A DNA stretch of 64,000 nt from Okeania sp. KiyG1 (GTDB lineage: Bacteria > Cyanobacteriota > Cyanobacteriia > Cyanobacteriales > Microcoleaceae): contig NZ_BLZO01000085.1 of NCBI RefSeq assembly GCF_014132355.1, forward strand, positions 62,001 to 126,000. The letters are read 5' to 3'. The translations under genes were made by a program, and so were the position numbers. Under the pieces are notes generated by a model. The model was given only the letters and a program-made list of their open reading frames with translations. It made no database searches and was not told the origin of the DNA. Positions 1 through 9,974 of this stretch are shown here, piece by piece (position 1 is the stretch's first letter; each line of letters opens with the position of its first letter).

Positions 1-34
1 AGTACATACCGCTGGCTCATATTCCAAATGGCTT

Positions 35-792
35 CTATACTTTTCTTTTCTCCAATACAGCAGCAACTAGAGACAATGCAACTAAAGGAGCTGTAACTGC
101 TCTAAGGATACGTTTACCTAGAGAAACTGCTTGAAAACCTGTAGCGATCGCTGCTTCTATTTCCACATTAGTCCAACCTCCTTCCGGACCTATCATTATT
201 ACTATTGATTCTGGTAGTTGATTATCCAATAAATTTTCCAGTAAAGAAGAATAGTTATTACGAGCGACACATATATATTTGTAAGAATTAGATAAAGTTT
301 GACCATCAAATAATGATAAAGCTGCCGAATATTCCATAGTTTCTCTGATTATTGGAACTACTTGACGCTCTGATTGTTCAGCAGCTTCACGGGCAATTTT
401 TTGCCACCTTTGCAACTTTTGCGGACTAGGTCTTAGTAAAGTTCTAGAACTTATAACTGGCAAAATATTAGTAACTCCTAATTCTGTACTTTGCCGAACA
501 ATTTCATCAAAATTATTTCCTTTGGGCAAGGCAGAAATTAGAATCAGTTCTATTGGTAGTTCATTTTGAATAAAAATTTCTTTCTCTAAAATTACATTTA
601 TTGTACTTTTTTAGAGGTTTCTGCTTCAAGTTTCGCTAACCAAGAATTACCTTTACCATCCATTACAATAAGTTGGTCTCCTTCCCCTAGTCGCAACACT
701 CGACTTAAGTAATGTTGTTGTTCAGGATTTAGATGTACTTTCTGTTGCTCAATTTGGTGGGGGGCGATCGCTAATCTTTGCAAATTAGCCAT
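35..792 (-). pseudogene. rsmE: 16S rRNA (uracil1498-N3)-methyltransferase RsmE, frameshifted
   Basis: Two adjacent minus-strand frames together make one RsmE of about 252 residues, the normal family size. The N-terminal piece (598-792) is the PUA-like RNA-binding part; the C-terminal piece (to 35) is the SPOUT methyltransferase with the knot motifs GPEGGWTNVEIEAA and LGKRILRAVTAP. RsmE methylates U1498 of 16S rRNA using S-adenosylmethionine. The frames join if the coding-strand A run opposite 607-612 has seven A instead of six: the reading then continues ...TSKKSTINVILEKEIF...ALPKGNNFDEIV without a gap. No other lesion is visible, so this is either a sequencing error, a recent mutation or a slippage site. 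Family call is firm; functional state is open. Confidence 0.88.
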
Positions 793-905
793 ATTAGAAA
801 AAAATTTAATCGTTCAAACTTGGTTATTCTTACATTAGACATCTCTTCCAAAAGAGGGAGTAGGGAGTAGGGAGTAGGGGGAAATAATTAATGATTTATG
901 TACAA

Positions 906-1041
906 TAGACATCTCTTCCAAAAGAGGGAGTAGGGAGTAGGGAGTAGGGAGTAGGGAACCCACCCTAACCCCTCCCAGGAGGGAAATAATTGATAATTTT
1001 TGTGGGATAATTAATTTTATTTTTATTATTGGAGATGTCTA
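906..1041. mobile_element. Family A MITE-like element, inner copy
   Basis: About 136 bp with imperfect terminal inverted repeats TAGACATCTCTTCC and GGAGATGTCTA. The interior is GGAGTAG heptamers followed by a TTTTATTTTTATTATT tract. Other copies are at 28080-28182 (left end decayed), 36280-36540, 45925-46061, 46902-47145 and 56365-56468. Confidence 0.65.
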
Positions 1042-1043
1042 AT

Positions 1044-1282
1044 AATTAGGGTTTGCTGATTAAATCTAAAAGCATTGACATATAAAGGTTGAGCGCATTT
1101 TTTAGTTAAAAAAAGTCCAAGCTTAATGGTCGTAATGGTTCAAAAAATTAGCATTTTAGGCTCATAGTTGCGCAGAATAATCCCTTGATTATTCTTCCTC
1201 CTACCTCCTCTATAATTCCCATTTCTCCTGTCTCCTGTCTCCTACCCTTACCCATAAGACTAGTGAAGCGCAAACCCTAATT
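1044..1282. mobile_element. Family B MITE-like element
   Basis: About 239 bp bounded by AATTAGGGTTTGCTGA and GCAAACCCTAATT in inverted orientation. The interior carries CTCCTGTCTCCTGT-type short repeats and no reading frame. It sits directly beside the inner family A copy. Confidence 0.6.
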
Positions 1283-1348
1283 AATTTTATTCTCGATCGT
1301 TAGAGATGTCTAATAGACTTCTGGCGATTGTTAATCTTAAACCCTTGT

Positions 1349-1460
1349 CATATCACGTCCGGTTGAATATTGATCGATAAGGAAGTAGGGATAATAATGA
1401 GATTTACTCTATGCAAGAAGATCGGTTTTTTTATCGCGCTCTTATCCGGACTTGATATAA
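1349..1460. mobile_element. Family D MITE-like element
   Basis: About 112 bp with inverted ends ATATCACGTCCGGTTGAA and CCGGACTTGATATA. Further copies with the same ends lie at 23147-23269 and 29017-29148. Non-coding. Confidence 0.55.
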
Positions 1461-1545
1461 TACTTCAGCAAAAACTTAGTTTAAACCAGATATCTATTAT
1501 TAATCTAAGTTGATTTATCAAGTAAATTTTCAGAAGCTGAGTTCG

Positions 1546-1674
1546 TTACCGAATATTTAAGGTTTAAAGCCTCTCCTTTTAAGGAGAAACAAGAAAAATT
1601 TTCCTTTGATTCAATCCTCTTCCTTTTAGGGAGAGGTCATTATCAATTATCCATTATCAATTATCAATTATTAA
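1546..1674. repeat. R1 dispersed repeat
   Basis: Starts TTACCGAA, contains the hairpin-like GCCTCTCCTTTTAAGGAGA, then CAATCCTCTTCCTTTTAGGG, and ends in iterated AATTATC heptamers. This is the most frequent element of the window, with roughly 17 copies in both orientations. Confidence 0.75.
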
Positions 1675-1867
1675 ACAGACAATGCCAATAAACATCTCCA
1701 GAAAAGATTATGAAACCCTCATCCTACTGTACCAAAATCGGTATTTTTGGAGAGTTCTAACAATCGAGTTATTTCACTGGGTAGTAAATTTATTACAGTT
1801 CTTTGAAATTGAAATTTTAGATTCACTACCACATCATATTTCTAACCTAGAAATACTGAAAAACTGA

Positions 1868-2345
1868 GGTTGCAAATTATTGAACAATATTGCCAAAAAT
1901 TAGTTTAGACTTTGACTAAAAAAACCTAATATTAATCATTATAGTAATTATAAAATCTAAAATCCTGTTCATCAACAATCTCAAATCATTCGTCACTATG
2001 CAACCCCGAAAAACTATCTGGTGGGAGGGGTTTTTTATCTGCCTCTAACTCAAAATTAGAGGACAATTACTACCCCTTATCTCCCACAACCTTTCAATAT
2101 TATTGTATTGATATCCTCCCCGACCTAAAGGCACAGGAATAGCTACCGAACCTTAGTTCCTCAGCGGGTTGACGCTGGGTACTGCTCCCACCCCTCTTGC
2201 TCCCCTCCCAGGAGGGGATGGGGGTGGGTTACACTTCCCTCCATATCTGTTTAAAGTTTCCGCAATTCGCAGCCTATCGGGAGGAGGCGTGTCCCCCGGC
2301 ACTAATTTAAAGACTGTAGCAGAAAGTATGCTACAGAAATCTTAG
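1868..2345. other. Intergenic region with a possible IS200/IS605 right-end remnant
   Basis: No convincing gene. Read on the minus strand, about 2105-2150 gives a CTTTAGGTCGGGGAGGATA motif. That resembles the right ends of cyanobacterial IS200/IS605 (TnpB) elements as I remember them. No transposase remains beside it. The rest, including a C/G-rich CTCCCAGGAGGGG palindrome near 2210, has no assigned role. Confidence 0.3.
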
Positions 2346-2349
2346 CAAA

Positions 2350-2374
2350 AGTCCCCCTTTCAGGGGGAGACTTC
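2350..2374 (-). terminator. Putative intrinsic terminator of sir
   Basis: On the minus strand, 30 to 55 bases after the sir stop, TCCCCCTGAAAGGGGGA forms a strong hairpin followed by CTTTT. The position and orientation fit a factor-independent terminator. Confidence 0.5.
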
Positions 2375-2405
2375 AGGCCCACTTTTCCGGTGAAAAATCT
2401 ATCCA

Positions 2406-5075
2406 CTATTCTTGCTTAAAATTAGTTTCATCAGCAGTAGGTGAACTTTCGCTATTCCTGATTTTCTCCAGGTATTCTGCAATTGCTTCAGTTGCCAATT
2501 GAACTACTGGTTTACCCTGACGTTTTGACTCTTCTTTTAGCTTGGTATAGATTTCATCTCTAACGCTAACCCGATGTCGCATTTTACTCGTATCTTTTGG
2601 CTTTTCTGGAAGAGTTGGTTGACCAGCTTCTGGAGAAAGATTAGAAGGGTTTGGTTGACCAGCTTCTGGAGAAAAATTAGAAGGGGTTGGTTGACTAACC
2701 TCTTGACCAAAACTAGAAGAGGGTGGTTGACCAGCTTCTGGAGAAAAATTAGAAGGGGTTGGTTGACTAACCTCTTGACCAAAACTAGAAGAGGGTGGTT
2801 GACCAACTTCTGGAGAAAAATTAGAAGGGGTTGGTTGACTAACCTCTTGACCAAAACTAGAAGGGGTTGGTTGACCAACTTCTGGAGAAAAATTAGAAGG
2901 GGTTGGTTGACTAACCTCTTGACCAAAACTAGAAGGGGTTGGTTGAGCAACTTCTGGAGAAAGATTAGAAGGGGTTGGTTGACTAGCTTCTTGACCCACA
3001 GGAGGAAGTGGTGTTGTAGTAGTATTTGCCACTTCGCCAGAGACAGAAGTGTTTACTGGCTGAGTTTCACTTGCTGTTGATGTAGTTACCGACGGAGTAC
3101 TCTCAGGATTAACGGGATAATTTACCGGAGTATTTACCGGAGTATTAATCAGATTCATTTCCCGATCATTTTCTTGATTTGTAGTTACCTCTTTTTCTTC
3201 AGGTTTATTTTCTGGAGTTGTCTCAGTAACATTAGTAACTGCTGGATTATTGTTTTCAGAGTTGATTGAGGTCAACGTTGAATTGTTAATATCTGTATTC
3301 ATTGAGAAACTAGATTGATAGTTAGTTACGAACTGACGGATGGCTTCAATGCCGACACGATTGCAGAAATCGCCGAAACTCTCATCTGGTTGGCGCTGTT
3401 GTTTGAAATAGATAAATATCGATTCCAACTCAGCTTCCAGATCGTTGATATGTAATTTGTCAACATAAGTTTTTGCCAGTCGTGTTTGATTGGGTGAACC
3501 CCCTAACCAAATCTGATAAGCATCAGGAGCACTACCGACAAATCCTAATTCGGCCATATAGGGTCTAGCACAACCGTTGGGACATCCTGTCATTCTAATC
3601 ACAGGATGCTCCTGTTCTAGTCCCACCTTGTCCAACAATAACCGAATTTGTCCCAGTATACCAGGTAAGGCCCTTTCTGATTCTACAATTGCTAGTCCAC
3701 AAGTTGGCAAAGCCGGACAGGCCATGCTATAGCGCACTAAGGGGTCAATATCTTTTTCTTTCCTGACACCATGTTGAGCCAGAATTTGTTCTATTGCTTG
3801 TTGCTGCTGTGGTTGAATTTCATAGAGAATTATGTTGTGATTCGGTGTTAACAGCATTGGTAGTTGAAACAACTCAACAATTTTCCGCAGTGCTGTTTTT
3901 AGCTGAAATGAATCTTCATTTTTTACACGGCCATTTTCTACAGAAATTCCTAAAAAGAGCTTGCCATCTCCTTGTTCGTGCCATCCCAGAAAGTCTAAAT
4001 ATTTCCATTCTGGTAAAGGTTTAAAGGGGGCAATGGATTTACCAAAGTATTCTTCTAGCTTGGCCTTAAATTTTTCTAGTCCCCAGTCATGGAGTAAGTA
4101 TTTCATTCTGGCATGGCGACGGTTGCTGCGATCGCCATAATCTCTCTGAGTGGCTACTATGGCCTTGATTAATTCATAAATATCTTCCTTGGCCACATAT
4201 CCAATCTCTTGGGCCAAACAAGGGAATGTTTCTTCTTTTCGATGAGTTCTACCTAGACCACCTCCTGCTAAAACATTAAACCCTTCTAATTCTCCTGCTT
4301 CATTGGTAATTACGACTAGGCTAACATCTTGAGTGTATAGGTCTACGGAGTTATCTCCTGGTACTGTTACAGCACACTTAAATTTTCTTGGCATATAGTG
4401 AGTACCGTAAATAGGTTCTTCACTATTAGTAAATGTTGTGCCGTTACTATTAAGTTGTCTAGCAGCTTTTACTTCAGGATTTTCTTCTGCACTAATTACT
4501 TTTTCCCCGTCTAGCCAAATTTCATAATATGCACCTGTCTGTGGTGTTAATAAATCTGCTATTCTATTCGCATAGTCTTTCGCATATTGATATTCGCGAC
4601 TATTTTTATATGGAGCTGGAGGAGACATTACATTTCTATTTAGATCCCCACAAGCTCCTAGGGTCGAGCCCATACTTTTTATGATGGAGGATATAACAGT
4701 TTTCAGATTTTTCTTTAAGATGCCATGCAACTGAAAACCTTGTCTGGTTGTTACACGAAGTGTATCATTACCATATTCATTCGATAAACGATTTAAGGTC
4801 AGAAAAAGTTGTGGCGGAATAAAGCCACCTGGGTTTCTAGTGCGAAGCATCATTTGATAATCTTTTTCTTGCCCTTTCACTCTGTTATCTCGGTTATCTT
4901 GTTGGTAAGAACCGTGAAATTTGAGTATTTGAACAGCTTCTTCACTAAAGTGGGTTGTATCTTCGAGCAGTTGAGTTGCTAGGGGTTCCCGCAAGAAGTT
5001 ACTATTTTCTTTTATACCTTCTAGCTTAGAAGGTTTTTGCTCTTTGTGTGCTAAATTTTGAGGTGTAGTTATCAT
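2406..5075 (-). CDS. sir: Ferredoxin-sulfite reductase with repeat linker and RHH-like C-terminal domain
   Basis: Residues about 15-590 match ferredoxin-dependent sulfite reductase, which reduces sulfite to sulfide with six electrons from ferredoxin. The siroheme / 4Fe-4S ligands are visible as CPALPTC (about 452-458) and [10 protein letters not shown] (about 497-501). Usual cyanobacterial Sir ends near residue 640. This one runs to 889: a Thr/Asn/Pro-rich linker, ten full 12-residue repeats of the type [12 protein letters not shown] alternating with [12 protein letters not shown] (about 697-820), then about 45 residues starting [20 protein letters not shown]. That last segment has the strand-helix-helix pattern of CopG-like ribbon-helix-helix domains. 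The ATG at 5075 follows an AT-rich divergent spacer shared with the CRR7-like gene. The Sir core is secure; the RHH reading is inference. Confidence 0.93.
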   Translation of the reverse strand: MITTPQNLAHKEQKPSKLEGIKENSNFLREPLATQLLEDTTHFSEEAVQILKFHGSYQQDNRDNRVKGQEKDYQMMLRTRNPGGFIPPQLFLTLNRLSNEYGNDTLRVTTRQGFQLHGILKKNLKTVISSIIKSMGSTLGACGDLNRNVMSPPAPYKNSREYQYAKDYANRIADLLTPQTGAYYEIWLDGEKVISAEENPEVKAARQLNSNGTTFTNSEEPIYGTHYMPRKFKCAVTVPGDNSVDLYTQDVSLVVITNEAGELEGFNVLAGGGLGRTHRKEETFPCLAQEIGYVAKEDIYELIKAIVATQRDYGDRSNRRHARMKYLLHDWGLEKFKAKLEEYFGKSIAPFKPLPEWKYLDFLGWHEQGDGKLFLGISVENGRVKNEDSFQLKTALRKIVELFQLPMLLTPNHNIILYEIQPQQQQAIEQILAQHGVRKEKDIDPLVRYSMACPALPTCGLAIVESERALPGILGQIRLLLDKVGLEQEHPVIRMTGCPNGCARPYMAELGFVGSAPDAYQIWLGGSPNQTRLAKTYVDKLHINDLEAELESIFIYFKQQRQPDESFGDFCNRVGIEAIRQFVTNYQSSFSMNTDINNSTLTSINSENNNPAVTNVTETTPENKPEEKEVTTNQENDREMNLINTPVNTPVNYPVNPESTPSVTTSTASETQPVNTSVSGEVANTTTTPLPPVGQEASQPTPSNLSPEVAQPTPSSFGQEVSQPTPSNFSPEVGQPTPSSFGQEVSQPTPSNFSPEVGQPPSSSFGQEVSQPTPSNFSPEAGQPPSSSFGQEVSQPTPSNFSPEAGQPNPSNLSPEAGQPTLPEKPKDTSKMRHRVSVRDEIYTKLKEESKRQGKPVVQLATEAIAEYLEKIRNSESSPTADETNFKQE
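2623..2990 (-). repeat. 36-bp in-frame tandem repeat inside sir
   Basis: Ten full copies plus a partial copy of a 36-bp unit encode Pro/Ser-rich 12-mers. Two unit types alternate, so the DNA repeats best with a 72-bp period. Copies differ by few bases, which indicates recent expansion. The opposite strand stays open through the array only because of the 3-bp phase, so its long frames are shadows. Confidence 0.9.
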
Positions 5076-5416
5076 TTTAAAGTTGCTAATAGCTACTATT
5101 TGAGTAGAGTTACTGTATTGAATATTGCTTTAATCTCATAATTAGGAATATACTTTGCTTGATTTTATTTATTGATAATTCACTTTATGTTTATTTTTAC
5201 TAATCCTTTGATTCTTAGCATTTATAATAATTTACCATTAATTTACAAGTAACTCATTAGTTCTTTATTATACCCTCATGTATCCGTATTTTGTCAACCT
5301 TATAATGATTTGTCTTTTTACTGATATTTTTTTCCCCTTGAAAATATACAGTGTTTGATTTTTCTTGATTATAGAATTTTCCGTATTAGTCACGTTCAAC
5401 TATTTTTGTTCTCAAA
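5076..5416. promoter_or_regulatory. Divergent spacer between sir and the CRR7-like gene
   Basis: 341 bp of AT-rich unique sequence between two divergent starts, so it should hold both promoters. I see no dispersed repeat in it and no operator I can name with confidence. Confidence 0.4.
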
Positions 5417-5674
5417 ATGCCTAATTCACTTATGTACCAAGAAGAAAACTACGTCGTCTTAGAATCAAATAAACCCGAGCAGTTTATGACGGGTTTAGAA
5501 CTATTAGAAAAATTGCGCTCTATTTTAGCTCAACAACAACATAATGTACCTAGAGATTTACAAAAGTTATCTTCTCTAGATGCTCAAGCTCAACAACTGA
5601 GAGATACCTATTGTGAATATGAATTAAGCAATGGTAATTTTATACAATGGTATGTGGTGCGTTTGGAAAAGTAA
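5417..5674 (+). CDS. CRR7-like (DUF3571) small protein, NDH-1 related
   Basis: 85 residues with the cyanobacterial/plastid pattern MYQEENYVVLE...LLEKL...VPRDLQKLSS...CEYEL...QWYVVRLEK. It resembles the family of plant CHLORORESPIRATORY REDUCTION 7, which is needed for accumulation of chloroplast NDH. The role in cyanobacteria is inferred only from that homology. Length is typical (85-95). No signal peptide or membrane segment is visible. It is transcribed away from sir and stands alone; the downstream 1.4 kb is repeat-rich. The family assignment is from memory of the conserved ends and is moderately sure. Confidence 0.7.
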   Translation: MPNSLMYQEENYVVLESNKPEQFMTGLELLEKLRSILAQQQHNVPRDLQKLSSLDAQAQQLRDTYCEYELSNGNFIQWYVVRLEK

Positions 5675-5816
5675 GTTTGTACCATTAAGATTTTTATTCA
5701 ATTATCATATATCTACCCTCAGCTAAGGGAATTTTTTCAATAACATCTTTTCTTTCGTTTAGCGCAACAGAGTTCTATCGGTTATCAGTTATAGATTAAT
5801 GTTTTTAACGGCTTCT

Positions 5817-5946
5817 TCAATAATTGATAATTGATAATGGATAATTGATAATTACCTCTCCCTAAAAGGAAGAGGATTGAATCAAAGGAAAATTTTTTCT
5901 TGTTTCTCCTTAAAAGGAGAGGCTTTAAACCTTAATTATTCGGTAA
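5817..5946. repeat. R1 dispersed repeat (reverse orientation)
   Basis: Near-identical reverse complement of the copy at 1546-1674: ATAATTG iterations, then CTCTCCCTAAAAGGAAGAGG, then GGAGAGGCTTTAAACC, ending TTCGGTAA. Confidence 0.75.
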
Positions 5947-5962
5947 TTGACTCCCACTATTT

Positions 5963-6202
5963 AATTAGGGTTTGCTGAATAAAGCAAAGTGTGGGGGAAG
6001 TGGGGAGTGTGGGAAGTGTGGGAAGACAGAGAAAGTAGGAGGAATAATTGTTCGAGAGATTTTTATGCCCCCTCACCCCACGCATACTCACTTTTTGAGG
6101 GTAAGTGAATTGAAACAGGCACAGTTTTTTCGATTCTAAAAAGGCTAAAACCTTTATTTATATTTAGCAGTGCTTTGAGATTAGATCGGCAACCCCTAAT
6201 TA
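5963..6202. mobile_element. Family B MITE-like element
   Basis: Begins AATTAGGGTTTGCTGA and ends CGGCAACCCCTAATT. The interior holds GTGGGAAGT-type short repeats and a pair of CTAAAACC/TTTATTTATA tracts also seen in the 59.2 kb copy. It lies 17 bp after an R1 copy. Confidence 0.55.
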
Positions 6203-7109
6203 GTTATCTTAGTTATCAGTTTCCCACTCCAATAGACCATTTTTTTGGCTAATTAATGGATTTAATATTAAATATTTGAGGTGGATTAGGATAAGGAGTA
6301 TCGGGTATAAGGATACGGGTATAAGGATATGAATTCTTTTAGCTCAAATTTAGGAGGTAAAGTTTCAACCCCAAACCATTTACTGATAACTGATACAGCA
6401 GCTTCCGAAGTTATCTTGTCTTTTTCGGGTTTAATAACCCATCGTCAATGGTGGTGCTTAAAATTGCTTGGGGTTTGAATTGATCGGCAATTTTCCCTTC
6501 TGCATAAGTGCCTTCTGTCTTCTTCAAGAGGTAATTATGTTGATACTTTTAGGGAGTAGTAGGGAGTAGGAAAGATGGGAATTAGGGTAGTGAACCAGCA
6601 CAAAATATTTACCCCGTCAGTTGTACCATATTATTTATAGCAACCCTAAATTATTTGTGATAATTTATATTGCTTCAGTGTTTCTCATTCCCAGCTCCGG
6701 TTTTCCCTATTCCCTATTCCCTAAAATCTACAATATCTCACAAATCAAATAAGATTTCTATAGTCTGAAATCTACTGTAACTTTTGCCTAATAACTGTTT
6801 AACTAACCTATTATAAAGCTATTAATGTAGTTACGACCCAGGAAAACCAATATTCACTGTTAATTAATTCAAAAGCAGGTCTTTGTTTTTCAGCTTTATG
6901 CAAATTTATTAATTTTGCTACATTTGACGGTCTTTAAAAAGAATATTTTTTTCTTCAACTTGCCGATGCAACTATCTAACTAAAAGATTACTTTTTGACA
7001 ATACTTCTACACAAGAAAATAAAGTTAATATCTTCTAAAAATATCAATTGAACGATTTTCTATCAAAGATTAATTTATTTTTGATTTAAAGTTCGTAGAT
7101 TTGATGATT
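6203..7109. other. Repeat-bearing intergenic region without genes
   Basis: Holds heptamer tracts (GGATACGGGTATAAG near 6295-6325, GGGAGTAG near 6550). An element of about 125 bp near 6638-6762, with TAGCAACCCTAAATTATTTGTGA and TCACAAATCAAATAAG ends, resembles the insert found three times in the 59.5-62 kb array. From 6770 to 7109 I see only AT-rich unique sequence. Confidence 0.4.
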
Positions 7110-7661
7110 TTATACTTCTGGAGTTGTTATCAGAGCTAAATCAATCTTTCCTTCTGTAGGTTGATTTACCTCTGCTTTGATATTTGGTCCAAAAAAGCTT
7201 GATAGTTTATCTTGTTTCTGAAGCCAAGTATCTAAAGGAATTGATGGAGAAGAAAATTCCAGTACTAAGGCATAATTATCATTAATATCTATTTCCCTTA
7301 ATCCCTTAAGTATTGGTGTTTCCTCATCTGTGGGACTTAAACCTAAGAGATTGAGAGATTCTTCCAAGTGTACTTTTTGGCCATATCTATACCGAGTCAC
7401 ATCTTTGCGTAGTTGATTTTGAATGGGAGTAGCTTGTTTTTCTCTCAAAGTTAGAATCTCTTCGGTAGTTGGTTGTGTAAAATTTACTGGTTCAAGTTCA
7501 GCTGCTTTGAGAGCAAGTCCTCCCAGAAGCAGGGGGATTCCGTAAAAGAATCCTGCTAAATTAAGTGTGGGATGATCGGTAAAGTAAGCTACTGTTCCAA
7601 TCACAGAAATAATTCCACCTACAATTAATCCTACTGTTGCTAATGAAGTTTTACCTAGCAT
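7110..7661 (-). CDS. DUF2854 membrane protein
   Basis: 183 residues. Two N-terminal membrane helices (about 7-28 and 34-52) contain the conserved GFFYGIPLLLGGLALKAAELEP stretch. A soluble domain follows with the family landmarks REKQATPIQNQLRKDVTRYRYG and GLSPTDEE. The family (DUF2854) is found throughout cyanobacteria and in plastid-bearing plants; its function is unknown to me. It is monocistronic, and its 5' side faces a 388-bp spacer (7662-8049) in which I see no repeat or other feature. Confidence 0.82.
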   Translation of the reverse strand: MLGKTSLATVGLIVGGIISVIGTVAYFTDHPTLNLAGFFYGIPLLLGGLALKAAELEPVNFTQPTTEEILTLREKQATPIQNQLRKDVTRYRYGQKVHLEESLNLLGLSPTDEETPILKGLREIDINDNYALVLEFSSPSIPLDTWLQKQDKLSSFFGPNIKAEVNQPTEGKIDLALITTPEV

Positions 7662-8049
7662 ATCTTTAAAAATATATAATATTTATAGATAGTCAGTTGC
7701 TTGTTTTATGCTCTGTAACTATAAATTTAGTATTCGTCAATATATCTTACCCTCACCATGAGTTCGAGGTCAACTATTATTTTCGTTATTTTATACTTCT
7801 TTTAAAGTCGGGAACGGCAAATAAGGAATAGAGGTATAAAAAATATTTAAGATTAACTTCTGCAATTAGGCATATTCTAGTAATTTTCAATATTGAATAA
7901 ATGATTTGAGTTTCTATATATATTTACTATTTACTGATTGATTTATGTCTCCAAAAACATACTTAAAATAGCAAAAAATCAGACCTATGGAGATGTATTA
8001 AATACTAAGTAAGTTATCTAAATTCCCCCTAAATAGTATTCAGTATGTA

Positions 8050-8313
8050 TTAATGAAGGAAAGGTGGACGACCATCATTTTTTTGTTTATTTTTAACTGT
8101 ATCAGACATAAAATTTTTCAAAGCTTTATCTCTATTTTTCATAAAAGCTGCCCAAAATCCAGGTTGAAATTCATCCATTGTTTTTGCTAGTGCCCAAACA
8201 TCTATTGCTAAAATATTGTATAGTCTTTCATCCTCTTGTTTTAGGGAATCAATTCGCTTTAACATTGCCTTATCAATTTTCGTAGCTTCCTTTTCTGGAT
8301 CTAAATTAGACAT
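8050..8313 (-). CDS. Conserved hypothetical cyanobacterial small protein
   Basis: 87 residues, helical and soluble, starting MSNLDPEKEATKIDKAML and containing a Trp/Phe cluster (DVWALAKTMDEFQPGFWAAF). The C-terminus is basic and polar (KNKQKNDGRPPFLH). I recognise similar proteins in cyanobacteria but no function. It is divergent from the small gene at 8434 over 120 bp. Even codon use and a compact amphipathic pattern support it as real. Confidence 0.65.
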   Translation of the reverse strand: MSNLDPEKEATKIDKAMLKRIDSLKQEDERLYNILAIDVWALAKTMDEFQPGFWAAFMKNRDKALKNFMSDTVKNKQKNDGRPPFLH

Positions 8314-8433
8314 TTTTAGTATCTAGTATCTATAGATGATTTTTTCAACAGCCAGAGATTTTTGAGATTTATAGATTTAACTATTGAGTTAAACTAAAAT
8401 ATCGTATTAACAAGAGTATATCAGGAATTTAAA

Positions 8434-8616
8434 ATGGACTCACAGATAATCAAAGCAAGACTGGCTAATATTGAGAGCAAGCGGGAATCTCTAGTTAAGC
8501 TGCTAGAAAAACCAGATTTGGGTACGCTTAGAATTGATATTAATCAAGCTCTAGAAGAGATTGATGACTTGATTGATGAATTAAAACGAACTTTTCCAGA
8601 TTCAGAGAATAATTAG
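8434..8616 (+). CDS. Small conserved coiled-coil protein, function unknown
   Basis: 60 residues, acidic, predicted entirely helical: LANIESKRESLVKLLEKPDLG then IDINQALEEIDDLIDELKRTF. The heptad spacing of Leu/Ile suggests a short coiled coil. The ATG at 8434 sits 11 bp after a CAGGAATTT segment that is a weak ribosome site. Divergent from the 8050 gene. I cannot name a function. Confidence 0.6.
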   Translation: MDSQIIKARLANIESKRESLVKLLEKPDLGTLRIDINQALEEIDDLIDELKRTFPDSENN

Positions 8617-8723
8617 CATTCTTCAATTCATTAGACTTCGCAGCAGTTTTCAGGGAATAGGGAATAGGGAATAGGGGGATGAAATTATTGATTTCATATC
8701 TTGAATTTATTTAATTAAAATTT

Positions 8724-8934
8724 TTACCGAAGAATTAATAATTAAATAATTAAATAATTAAATAGTTCAGGTTTAAAGCCTCCCCTTTCAAGGGGAAAAA
8801 AGCGGTCGAGGGATGGCGAGGTTTCCTCGCCATATCCAATCGACCAAGAGAATAAATTTTTCCTTTTATTCAATCCTCTTCCTTTTAGGGAGAGGTAATT
8901 ATCAATTATCAATTATCAATTATCAATTATTGAA
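8724..8934. repeat. R1 dispersed repeat, long form with internal palindrome
   Basis: TTACCGAA, then AATTAAAT iterations, GCCTCCCCTTTCAAGGGG, then an extended imperfect palindrome centred on GGCGAGGTTTCCTCGCC (about 8815-8850) flanked by GGTCGA/TCGACC, then the AATTATC end. The palindrome distinguishes the long form from the 130-bp form. Confidence 0.75.
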
Positions 8935-9061
8935 AAGCTATGAAGTTAAGAAACATAGTTAAAATTTACCTGATTTTTATCCTTAGAAAATACAGGAGCA
9001 GATTTATAGTTCACTTTGACAGTTAGTATGTAAGAAAAAATCCGGTTTATCTAAATAGATT

Positions 9062-9301
9062 ATTAATTGATAATTGATAATGGATAATTGATAATTATCT
9101 CTGGTTAAAACCGCTCTTGATTGAATATCAGGAAATATTATTTCTTTTCTCTTGGTCGATTGGATATGGCGAGGAGACCTGTTCTTGACAGAGCCGCTCC
9201 GCTTTATATGTTGCGGAGCAAAACGCTATCCCTAGACCGCTTTTTTCCCCTTAAAAGGGGAGGCTTTAAACCAGAATTATTAATTATTAATTATTCGGTA
9301 A
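9062..9301. repeat. R1 dispersed repeat, long variant
   Basis: Reverse-oriented R1 copy with a GC-rich insert holding CTCTTGGTCGATTGGATATG and GCTCCGC motifs. It creates a spurious 79-residue frame at 9121-9360. The remaining part of the gene-free stretch 8617-9589 is AT-rich with no other element I can define. Confidence 0.7.
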
Positions 9302-9589
9302 ACCGGATATATAGCAATCCTAAATCGTTTGTAAAAAATCAAAAAATATATCAAAATTAGGAAATTATTATTCTTGTTTCCAGATATATTTTTTCCTTGT
9401 TTGCTAGATATTTTCACACAATTTAAGTAAGGACTTCTATGGTATAAAAAATTATTGTACTCATAGACGCTAAGAATTGTTTAGATTCTATATTCCTTTG
9501 TTTCTATCGCCGACGCCGAGTTGCACCGTTGTTAGCTTTGACAAAAATTGAATATATGGTTTAAATGCCAAACAACTGAGAATCTTTCA

Positions 9590-9805
9590 TTATTTTACAC
9601 CAAAAACTTCATCTTCAATACCAACCCACCACTCTCCTAAATTCATTAAATCTTGATGAATATCAGCTAATTTTTGAGTATATTCTTCAGGAGAAAGTTC
9701 TGCACGACGCTCTTTTAATTTTTGAATCCGAAGTTGTATTAATAGCCAAGGCTTAGAAATACTGTCAGTTTTTTCTATATACTTGGCAAGATTTTGACTA
9801 TCCAT
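9590..9805 (-). CDS. Small conserved cyanobacterial protein, function unknown
   Basis: 71 residues: MDSQNLAKYIEKTDSISKPW, then a basic helix LIQLRIQKLKERRAELSPEEY and an acidic Trp-containing end (NLGEWWVGIEDEVFG). Soluble and mostly helical. The evenly spaced charged residues and lack of repeat DNA support a real gene. I recall similar short proteins in other filamentous cyanobacteria but no function. Confidence 0.55.
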   Translation of the reverse strand: MDSQNLAKYIEKTDSISKPWLLIQLRIQKLKERRAELSPEEYTQKLADIHQDLMNLGEWWVGIEDEVFGVK

Positions 9806-9974
9806 AAGTACTATTTTGATTTAGCAAATTTATCAGTATTTGTATAGTAGTTTAACAGTCAAGTTATATCATGTCCGTACTTTATAGTTCGCCTAAAGCA
9901 CAACGGGAATATCTACAGACAATTTAAGTTTTTTCAGCTTTAAACTTTCTTCCAATTTCGGTCTTCCCTCTTCC

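Larger units (their letters stand above)
836..1312. mobile_element. Family A MITE-like element, outer copy interrupted by two others
   Basis: Left end TAGACATCTCTTCC at 836, right end GAGATGTCTA near 1303-1312. Between them lie a complete second family A copy (906-1041) and a complete family B element (1044-1282). The interior on either side of the insertions matches other family A copies (GGAGTAG repeats, then TTTTATT). No coding capacity. Together with a family D copy and an R1 copy it fills the stretch 793-1681. Confidence 0.55.

Noticed and set aside
1682-1867. 61-codon plus-strand frame after an R1 copy
   Set aside because: It starts in repeat-end text (ACATCTCCAGAAAAGA is a family A terminus), has no recognisable motif and no ribosome site; not supported as a gene.
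2537-3080. Long frames of 137 and 168 codons in other frames over the sir repeat
   Set aside because: Shadows created by the 36-bp in-frame repeat; low-complexity products with no start context.
9121-9360. 79-codon frame
   Set aside because: Lies entirely within the R1 element at 9062-9301 and its flank.
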